From assembly GCA_025267735.1 (NCBI GenBank), contig CM046307.1, positions 53,501,395-53,565,394 on the forward strand: 64,000 bases of DNA. Reading direction: 5' to 3'. This DNA comes from Mactra quadrangularis (lineage: Eukaryota; Mollusca; Bivalvia; Venerida; Mactridae). Position 1 is the stretch's first letter. Every line of letters begins with the position of its first letter. The notes below the pieces were generated by a model. That model did no database searches, was not told where the DNA came from, and worked only from the letters and a program-made list of their open reading frames with translations. Shown in pieces: positions 50,165 to 60,900 of the stretch. Position numbers and translations under genes: made by a program.

Positions 50165-51545
50165 TTCGCGAAGGCAGTGGCTAGAGTTACGGTACCGTAA
50201 CTCTAGACCCAGGTTCTAGAGTTACGGTAGTTAGGATGTCAAATGACATGCGTATGTTTCAACTTTTAAACATCGAAAAACTTGTTTATATTCATTATTA
50301 CTCGAAATAAACAAATATTTACCAACGTTACTAATCCAATTGTTATTACACCCGCCATTTTCGTTATGACTAATAAACTTACCAGATGTTTAATATACGT
50401 TGTCGTCTTCAAATGGATTATAATTTGAACTGAATATGTATAATTTGGACAGAATTAATATCTTTTATTTAATTGAAGATTTCTCTATTACTTTACAATA
50501 AAAAAAATCTTAATTGTTCTGTCAGAAAAACGGCAATTTACGAATGCAAGATCGACCATATTTTTTGACAGAATCAAAAGCAATGTCTTCAATTTTATAA
50601 AAATGTTGATAAATGATATATTTTTACATTGTCACGTTTAAAAACAGCGATCTTTAGCTAAAACATTGACCAATACATTGGATTTAAAAATCTCGGCAAT
50701 TTTCCCAAGATTTGCATACTAAAGTATCACGGCGCTTTACATACATGTACTGTACATTGTACGATAGGTATACTAAGCATAATTTTTGTTGGAATTAGCG
50801 AATTTAATTGAAAAGAAGAAAAAACGTGATTTTTCTACTGGATAACTGCCAAGTTTTTAGTTACTTACTTTTGGTTATAAATGGGTATTTTTAACAAGAT
50901 CGTTAATATTATCATTAAAACTTTAAAGATTTGACAAGCTGGATTTTTTCACAAAACATCGACTTTCTAACCAGGCTGGCACTAACCATTCATTTAACGT
51001 TTTCCCCCAAGTACTAAGCTCTTTTTATCAAGCTAAATTCCCATTTTTGTTCACGAAATTTAAGTCAACTTAACATTCAAAAATCGCCGACTTCCTTACT
51101 GGGCACTTGCAAATTATTCACAATTAAAATTACTAGATAAGAATCGCCAATTTCCTATAAATATTTGCTTAAAATTCCATACAAAATTATACATATTCAG
51201 TCCAAATTATAATCAAACTATAACTTATCGCTCTTGAAAGTAAACTTATTATGTGACACTTTGAGTTTGACGACGACAACGTCATATCGCCGTATATTAA
51301 ACACCCGGTAAGTTAATTAGTCATATCCGAAATGGCGGTGTAATAACAATTGGATAAGTAATGTCGGTAAATATTTGTTAATATAAACAAGTTTTCCAAA
51401 GTTTAAAAGTTGAAGCAAACGCATGTTATTTGACTTCCGTAACTATAGCCAACCCTGGTAGGTTTGTCTACAGTTACGCAACTTCCGTAACTCTAGAACC
51501 TGGGTCTAGAGTTACAGTACCGTAACTCTAGCCACTGCCTTTCGC
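50165..51545. mobile_element. Long inverted repeat nested in the 3.3-kb element
   Basis: GGCAGTGGCTAGAGTTACGG at the left is inverted as GTAACTCTAGCCACTGCC at the right. The arms extend about 240 bp with good matching ('CAATTGTTATTACACC', 'AACAAATATTTACC'). The ends themselves repeat the palindromic motif CTAGAGTTACGGTACCGTAACTCTAG. It is non-coding, about 1.38 kb. Confidence 0.85.
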
Positions 51546-51588
51546 GAAAACAAGTTATTTTCGCTATCTATCTATACCCTGAGTCATG

Positions 51589-51915
51589 ACATAGTAAACA
51601 ACCACAACAGTTTTTCAAGCACAAAGTGACTAAATACAGCAACTTTCATCGTTTAAAAATCATTTAAGCTGACATAGAAACCTTCACTTTTTCTCATATA
51701 AATAAAAATGTCTGTGACTCCGTCAACAAAATTCTTCCGGATGAATTGCACGAGATTTTGAAAACACTGCACCGTTTATATGACATTCGAATTGCTTCGG
51801 AGATTTTCGTTCAAAAATTTAAAGGGTGTCGGTTTTATTAACAACATGTGAAGATCGCTTACCGGTTTTATTAATAAAAACAAATAATCTTGCAACTAAT
51901 TAGTGTAAACTGAAA
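51589..51915 (+). promoter_or_regulatory. Proximal 5' region of PARS2
   Basis: This is the right part of the original spacer between the divergent genes, ending at the PARS2 start codon. No TATA box is evident. The regulatory role is inferred from position. Confidence 0.4.
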
Positions 51916-54900
51916 ATGTCGCTACCAACTTGCAATTTTAATAGAATAAGACTGTGTAAAACATTCGACAGAATTTTTAGGAAAAACATTCGATGTTTTT
52001 CGGACAGAGCCCCTGTAAGGAAATGTTTAAGTAAAATGAGTTTGTATCCCCCAACAAAACAGAAGGAGGAATTCTCTAACTGCAAAAGTCAAAGAGTGAG
52101 TTTGTTTTTCTTTAGATGTATGTAACCCTTGAGTTGTTATATGTGGAAACTTTCAGCTCCTGACAGTGGGTATGCTTACAAAGTGCATGATGTTCCACAT
52201 TGGTAATAACTAAATCTTGTGTATCAGTTCAGACCGAGTCTGGGACAACTTAACCCGTGGACAAGTCAACCCGGGGACAACTCAACCGGAAGTTGGGAAA
52301 ACTCAATCTGTAAGTTGGGACAACTCAACCCGTGGACAACTAAATCCATATCATATATAATAATATGAACTTAGGTGCTACCTATGGCGTGGAAAACAGA
52401 CTTACGTGTATTACTTAAAAATAATAAAATAAGATTGTTACTTTGGCAAAATAAAATAAAGAAAAGATACTCGGCGCTGTGAAGGATTTATTTTGTTTGA
52501 GGGCCTATTAATTAGATAAGCTAGGGGAGATAACTGGGTAATTTATTGCATTCAGAAAAATCTGACAACATTTCATTCTTTTATGTCGGAATCATATTTC
52601 AATTCTGAAAGAGATGTATCGTTCATATTTATTTATCTTATGAATAGAGATGAAGATAAAAAAAGCCTCGATAAAACATTCATTTATGAAGATAGAAAAG
52701 TTTTCCTCTTTCCGTAACGTTAAGATACGGAAACGTGCCGGTTTTATCATGAACGTCTCTTAGCGACGTCACGAACGGTGTGTTGGTAAGTATTTCCAAT
52801 GTAAAAAGTCATAAAAGATACTTTTATGAGGAAACGAACAAATAAAACAACCAAATATATTTTGGATTGTTATCTTGGAATAAGCATCGTAAAAAAGCAC
52901 ATTTGAAATTAGTTTGTAAGGGGAAAAGGCCACGAGTAAGCTGCCAATATTTTCATCCAATGAAAAGCCGCCAGTAGCTTCATTAATTGATCCGAATTGT
53001 TGAACGCTTGTAGTGCAATTTTCTATAGAGCGTCTTTAAATTTGATTAGCAGATGTTTGATTAAGCGTCTAATAAAATTGATGAAAATGGCGGCCCCCAC
53101 ATACTGGAGACGTTTTTCAAACTCATAGGACTATATATTTTTCATTAATTTTATCGTTTTTTTTCAATTTTAAAGAATTAACGTACGTCATACACGTTGT
53201 CTAAAAGCGCTCAAAGCCCTCGCGGGCCTTCGGCCCCGCTCGGGTTTTCCGCGTATGACTAAGGCAAAGCCTCAAAGTGAGCTCGACGAATCCAAACTTA
53301 TATGCGGAGACGTAGCCAACTTTTTGGATTTGTTAACTTGTAGACCCATAAAAGTCTGAAATTAATGGAGATTAAAAAGAGAAAAAAGAACCTTCTAAAG
53401 GAAATCAATTTTCAAGACCAATCATCGAAACACTAATTATACACTATGATCACTCTATGTGTTTTGCTGTACTTAAAAGCGTCACATCACAGAGAAATGG
53501 AAGGTAGGACTACACCTGCATCCTCACAAGAATATCATGTTCTCCAAGATGCAAATAAAACATTTGATTAGACTATATATACGGCTTCAACCCACAAAAC
53601 ATATCCCCTGTTTCTATTGTATTTTTTGGTACTTTTAAAAATGTCACTTTTTATGAACTTGTAGATCCGCGCTTGTAAACATGGCCTTATTGTAGCTGCT
53701 TCAGTGATATATTTATTCGAGGGCCTATCAATTAAATAAGCTAGGGGAAATAACTGCGTAATTTATTGTATTCAGAAAAATCTGACAACATCTCATTCTT
53801 TTATGTCAGAATCATATTTCAATTCTGAAAGAAATGTATTGTACAATTTTATTTATCTTATGAATAGAGATGAAGATGAAAAACCTCAATAAAACATTCA
53901 TTTTTTAAAATAGATATGTTTTTCCTCTTTAAACAATGCCTGGTAGCGTTAAGTTATGGAAAGGTGCCGGTTTATCATAAACGTCTCTTAGCGACGTCAT
54001 AAACGGTGCGTTGGTAAGTGTTTTCGATGTAAAAAAGTCAATAATAAATAGAGGAAAAGAAAAAATAAAACGACCATTTATATTTTGAATTGTTATTATG
54101 GAATAAGCATTGTAAAAAAAAACACATTTGAAATTATTTTGTAAGTGAAAAAGGCCACAAGGCAGCTGTAAATCTTTTAAGCCAATGAAAAGACGCCACT
54201 TACTTCGCCGCGTTGACTCTCTTCCTGTTTTAATTTCCGGATGCGCAGGGCGGGTTCAAAAATCAACTTTCGGTAAATTGTCAAAATACCATACTGTATA
54301 GAAACATATTCGCGTTACCGTAAAGCTCGCTTTGCGATCGGGCCCTTTGGGCCCGCTCTTCGAGCTCGCTATTAGTTATTCATCAATATAACAATCAAAA
54401 ATGATATTCAATTTATTTTTATTGATAATTGAATGAAATAAATTAATGTTTTGTGTTTGTTAGTTTTTTAAATCAGATGAGCAACGAAAGTGAAGATTGT
54501 GTAAATACAGCATCAATTGTGTTGCAAGTATTGTCTATTGAATATGTGACATTAATATAATTTTTAAATTGAAATAATTGTTTATTCGATAAACTTTGAC
54601 ATTTTTTTTAAGTTATTAAGTTTCATATTCATGTTAAAAAAGTCATACGCAATAATCAAAGTAAAATTGTACGTCTCTATTGGTTCTGATTTTAAAGCAC
54701 TTATTCATTTGCGAACAGTTATGTCTAAGTAAGAAATACATGTACATTAATTACAAAGTGATTATTGGTAAGTGTACAAGTTTGCAATTTAGTATACATT
54801 TATAACTTGTCTGACAAACCATCAATATAAACTTCTTGATGATATAATAATGATTGAAGTGTGCCGAATTGACTAAAAACACAATTAAACTGTCAAACTA

Positions 54901-57900
54901 CAAAGCAAAAATGTGATAATTGACAATAATTCTTGATTAAACAAGCACGTCTTCCTGTCATTAATTACCTGTTTGTCTATGTTTTAATCCCACATTTTCA
55001 TTTTAATAAGCAAAATTTATGTTAATATCAGTTATCCAAGTTAGGCAAAACATTCAATTAAAATGAATGTATACAGTACATACTTTATTTGCAATATCTA
55101 TAAAAGAATTGAGCAATCTTTATTTTTAATTACAAATGTATAATAATAAATCATATTTTCTCATTTTTAAAAATATTTACACCTAGGAATTATAAATTTT
55201 ATACATAATATTTTTCATAAATGAAATTTTGTATCTAAATATCAAATTTAACTGTCAAAGTACTATTTTCATGATTTTGTAACTTATAATATACGATACG
55301 GGTTGAGTTGTCCTTGGGTTGACTTGTCCCTTTGTGCGGGTTGAGTTGTCCTTACCTGCGGGTTGAATTGTCTCCGATTGACTCTTCTTCCGGTTGAATT
55401 GTCCGACATAAATCCATGCCCATGGTCTGAACTGAGATTCAAACCCACAGCCTCATGAGTTGTAAGCAGACACTCTACCACGTTGCTCTAAATGCAAGCT
55501 TGAAGGCAAGGAAGTACAAGTGCTGTATTATAACTCTGCTTCATTTATATACTGGAAATAAGTTGATCAAGCACTAATTTGCCTTAACAAAAACCTTGAA
55601 TCTATGTGCTGTTGTCATATATGTTATCTTACATGCCAGTCATTTAAGTGAAGTGCATGGTACAGTACTGATATACTGTGTTTGACTATGCCACCCCTTT
55701 CCCTTAGAGAATAATTAGTAGAGAGACTAGTCACAGTGTCTTAATCGATGGTACTTCTTTAGTGGGGCTGTCAAAATATACTGGAACATTGCAGTATGCA
55801 TCTGTGGCAATAGGTACATTGTCATTATCATCCCATATCGGGGTACATATTGGGATATGGTGCTAGTGTATCACAATATATCTTGATATATGCTTCTGGT
55901 GTATGGTGACAGCCCTACTTGACGGCCTTTTATGTAAAATGTAACTTTATATCTGCATTGTACTTTGTAGGAAAATTGAAAAAAGACATTTTCTTAAAAT
56001 AAGAAATGACATCACATTGTGTTTATGTATAGAATTACTGAAAAAAAGACTATTGAAGTGCATGAAAATCAATACCTCTGTTTTAGTGGCAATTTTTTTT
56101 AAATTCTTTCATATCAGCTCTTGAGTTCAGAAATATTATTTTTACCTGTGACTATAACTATTTTGAAAATATGTTTTGGTGCAATAAAAATTGATGTTCT
56201 TTTAATTTCAATGAATATTCTTTACATGATTATATATTCATTCAAGTGAAATATTTTTTCTCTTTTTAGCTTTTACTTTACAATGACATTCTATTTCCTT
56301 GTCATTCTGGCTCGTATTACTATTTACCTTTGGGTCTACGAGCACTGGAGAAACTTACACGTCTTATTGATGAAGAAATGCAAAACATTGGAGCTCAAAA
56401 GATAGCTATGCCATCCATGATAAGAGCTGCTTTGTGGAAGAAAACAGGTTTGTGTAAAAATCTATAAACGTGTGTACAAAACATTTTTTTCCCTCAAACA
56501 CAATATCATGAATATGATGTTTAATCATTAGCTCCAATGAAACTAAAAGTAACCTTTATGAATAAACTTTTGTATCCAAAATAATCCATCAACCAATGAC
56601 TAGTGATGGTTGTATGGAGGTGACTGTTTTTGGGTGATAGTACTTTGCTGCTAGAATGTTTCGAAAATAAATAATTGATTTCATTTTAATGTTTGCAGTG
56701 ATAAATAACACAAACTGTCTTTGATTGGAAGCAGCTAGATCTGCTCTATAGATAGCCAATACAAAATATTTAAAAGTTTCAACACTAGCTTTGCACCAAT
56801 CATAAGTTACCTGCTCCTGCATAGTAATGCCACCCCCTGGTAAAATCCCTACCCTATCCTTCCCTATCCCCACATATGGATGGTGAAATCACTGTTACAT
56901 TCTCAACCGTGACTTCTCAATGAATGACAAACATTCAGCTATTGAAAATTTGGCTTGAACCCATTGCAACCACTGTAAAAAACACTAGTAACTGGCAATA
57001 AACCAGAGCTTGAATTAAAGCTCGCATACTCGCAAAATGCGAGTGGATTTTGAAAATTGCGAGTAACTTTTATTCTAACTCACAAATTTTTGCGAGTTGA
57101 AATCGGGGCAAAAGTATTACTATCTTAACTAGTTTGGCTCAAATCAGCATTGAAACAGCCAGATAGATCAATAGTATTAATCAAAGATTCACTGTTGAAA
57201 CATGTTGGTATATTTTTGTCTATCCCTAAATGTTCTATCTAGTTAAATGCAGCGATATGTTGTTTTTATATTACATATATGAATAGTTACTGTGTGCTAT
57301 AAAATTTTGGAGAAAAAATGTGAGTGCATTAACTATTCCCTGCAGTTGACTGGCAGTGCAGAGGAAGCAGACAGCTCTATTCTCCTGCTATACCCTGCAC
57401 TGCTGTAGGGGTAAGGGATGTGGGGTTCAGATGACTGGTGTGTTATACCAAGATAAATTTGTAGTAACAATGTTCTTTGTTAAGTAAAAGTAATACATTT
57501 TGTATATACATAATTTTGTCCTTGTTTGGACTATAGATATGCAAGTGGTCTTTCATACCTCAATGTTTCCAAAATAAATATGATTTTGTTTTTTATAGGT
57601 AGATGGAACACTCCTGAACTTTTCAAACTCAAAGACAGACACTCCAAAGAATACTGCTTGGGTCCAGTAAGTACACAACAGTAAAATTTGTAATAATATT
57701 AGTAAGGTTCTGAATGATTGGGGTCAATATTTTATGTAACATCAAGGAATAAAATTGATTTTTGAATGGTTATGAGACTTGCAAATTATGCAATTTTTCT
57801 AGCATTTTGCAGACCTTCTTTCACTGGATTCATACTCTTAAAATATCAATTTGAATCTTACTTAGACATTTTGCTTGTAGTTTGCTACTTACCATGTTCA

Positions 57901-60900
57901 GAAGACCTCTACTTTATTTGCTTATGTCTAAATCAATTGATGAACTGAACAGTGTTTATCTTGTGTTGTTATGATTTTGATGATTTCCTATCTGGTATTA
58001 CAATATGCCAGAACTATGTTTGGAGGTATTTAGGAGTCAGCTTGTAGGTAGGTAAATTATCAAACAGGCATGTGCATATCCCATTTTGGTTACAGTTCAT
58101 TGATTTTTTGCATAGTAATGGCCCTTTGATAAAAAATCTTGTCTGCTTATTTTCTTAGCACCTGTTATATTGATTTGATTCAAACTTCTTGACAAGGACA
58201 TGTTTGGGTGTATATTATATATAGTTCAGTGATAGATCTAGTGTCTAAATAAAGTATTTGTTCTATGTATTTTATTGTAGACCCACGAGGAACTAATCAC
58301 AGATATGGTAGCACAGTTTGGATCAATTCCTTATAGACGATTACCTATAATGTTGTATCAAGTAAGGATAAGTTTATCTCTTAAACCGTAAAGCCTGGAG
58401 CTTTCATGTTCAATAATTATGTATCATCACCTCCTGATCCTCTACATAGATAGTTCAATTATGCTTCTAGGGTCAAAATTGACCCCGCCCCAGGGGTCAC
58501 AAGTTTTACACAGAATTATGTAATGAAATCTTAACAAAATCTTATTCTCTTTAACTGTATAGCCTAGATCTTTCATATTGTGTATATACACATAGAATCC
58601 TCTCTAGGTTCTCTACAAATTATGCCCCTGAGGTCAAAATTGGCCTGCCCCTGAGGTCAAAATTGGCCAGCCCCAGCAGTCACAAATTTTGCATAGTTAT
58701 ATAAGGAAGTAGAGAAAATCTTTTTCTCAAATACTGAAAGACCTAGAGCTTTCATTTTTGGATTGTAACTTCAAGGTCACTGTTTCCGGTGGTTCAGGGT
58801 CCTTAGGACCCTCTTGTTTATTGTTTATTCATACCTCATATCATGTTAATATACATGTTAATGATCTCTTTAAATTTACAGATAACAACCAAGTTTAGAG
58901 ACGAAATGCATCCCAAATATGCACTGTTGAGAGGTCGTGAATTTCAAATGAAAGGTAAGCTTTTATGATCTTGCTTTTATTTTATTTATTATTAATACAC
59001 TTTTAAATTATGTCCATGATTTTTATGCAATATATATCGTTGCTTCATTATGAAATAAGTTCTCTGAACATTGTGTAAAACTTTAGTCCAAAAATCCTAT
59101 GATTAGAGCTACTGTCTGAAATAAGATAGGTAGTTAAAGTTTAAGTTAAAGCAAGGTTTTTGAAGTCTACTTTTAGTATCACTATTCAGTCGACTCTTGA
59201 CATTAACTTCCACGATCATCAAGTCACACACCAACTGTTAACATACAGCGCAGATTGCAGCCACAGCATATAGTGCATGACCCTAACAGGTACACATTTT
59301 CACCTGGGTGGAATAAAGCTATTGCAGGTAAAGTTCTTGTTCGAGGAAATTAGCAGTGCCCAGGGTGGGATTCAAACCCAGGACCTCTCGATACCTAAGC
59401 GCATGTCCTACCTCTGGACTACTCTACTAATACTGATTATTTATCTTTTACTTTTTTTCTATTCACTCTTTGGAAATTAACTTTACACTGCTTTTCAGTT
59501 ATAAGATTCTTTAAAAATCTGTTTTGATCCTTGAAAATTTTTCCTCAAGAATCGCTGTGTTTCCAACCTGTTTCCCCCATATAAGGTTGAATCCAAAATG
59601 ATAAGTGCAAATACGTGGCATGTTTCACTGTGTTTCCAACCTGTTTTTGCCATATAAGGTTGAATCCAAAATGAAAAATACAAATACATGGCATGTTTAC
59701 ATATTTGACTTATATACTTATGAGTTAATATTAAGTAAACAAGAATAATGTTATCAAATATTTCTTGCATAAACTATACACTATTTTAGATATGTATACA
59801 TTTGATCAAGATGAAGAATCAGCCAAAGAAACTTATGAACTTGTCTGTGATACTTACTGTAGAATATTTGATAGACTTGAACTTAATTTTAAAAAAGGTA
59901 ACTTTACACTTTTATATCACCAGCAGTGACTGTACTTTTTAGCTAGACTATTCTGAGAATAGTGGGGCTATCCTACCGATGTGTAACACTTCTTGGTTAA
60001 GTTTTTAGGTGCAACATTTTATCTTAGAAACTACTGAAGGGTTTTACTTGAAACCTCTCATAAGTCTACGTGGTTACCATTGGAGTTCAAATACCAAGTT
60101 ACATAACTCTTGGATGAATTTGGACTGAATTATGGCCCTTTTATACATAGAAAATTTGTAGAAATATTTGAAACAATGACGGCTTCAGCTTAGACGTACA
60201 ATATTTTTTATTTAATTTATGCTATTCCCCTCAACGACTGAAATATTTATTTGTTATTGTGATCCATGATAAAGGAAGGGAAATAACTCTTGAAATAATA
60301 GATTTAAATCAGCTGTCTTAATAAACAAAGTTCAAACCACAGTGTATATTCCTTTCCCAGTGGTTGATTTCATAGTTTGATAGCATGTAAAAAAAAAACT
60401 ATGGTTTGCTCTTAGGGAAAAATGAAAAAATGATTGTAAAGAGAGAAATGTTTTTGATAAAATTAAAGCAATATACAGTATAACCTGCATTAAGCAGCTA
60501 GTGAAGGGTCTAGATTGGCTGCTTACAGCAGGTGACAGCTTAAACCAGGTTTAGATTCTTCTATTTGTCTATTGTTAGTTGTTAATTATAAATCCATCTT
60601 CTTATTAAATGATCTTCAAAAAAGGGAACAAGTGACTTTGTCAGTTGTAAATTGGAAGTCTTACAAGATAACACTTAGTAGATTAGTTTTAACTGTTTAA
60701 AGACTCAAGTGGGTAGGCTTTCATACATCTGTGACATTATACCATGATGATGACACTTTGTCAATTCTAAAATTTGATCAACTGCGACCACTTAATACAG
60801 ATGAATTGGTTAATTTGTACGAAAAAAGGTGACCACTAGCCACAGACAGCAGGTGGCTGCTTATAATAGGTTCAAAATATAGTGATTTCCACTAAGAGGA

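Larger units (their letters stand above)
48246..51580. mobile_element. 3.3-kb composite element splitting a divergent promoter
   Basis: Exact 8-bp direct repeats GAGTCATG flank it (48238-48245 and 51581-51588). Just inside, GTATAGATAGATAGCGAA at the left is the inverse of TTCGCTATCTATCTATAC at the right, followed by related TTTTCGC-type sequence. No transposase was seen. The interior has two copies of a roughly 155-bp unit with a TTCACGTGA hairpin (48792-48948 and 49790-49938), a tRNA-like segment and a long inverted repeat. The 8-bp duplication would fit a hAT-like or related DNA transposon. The family is unidentified. Confidence 0.8.
52224..55435. mobile_element. 3.2-kb foldback element in PARS2 intron 1
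   Basis: TCAGTTCAGACC at the left is the inverse of GGTCTGAACTGA at the right. Both ends carry repeated GGACAACTCAACCCG units in opposite orientation (52245-52345 and 55295-55410). Inside are two direct copies of about 470 bp (52498-52973 and 53718-54193), offset by 1220 bp, and two GC-rich hairpins. No transposase frame and no clean target duplication were found. Confidence 0.72.

Noticed and set aside
56589..56873. 94-codon minus-strand open frame in PARS2 intron 2
   Set aside because: No recognisable domain, and it lies in an intron on the opposite strand. It is probably chance or repeat-derived.
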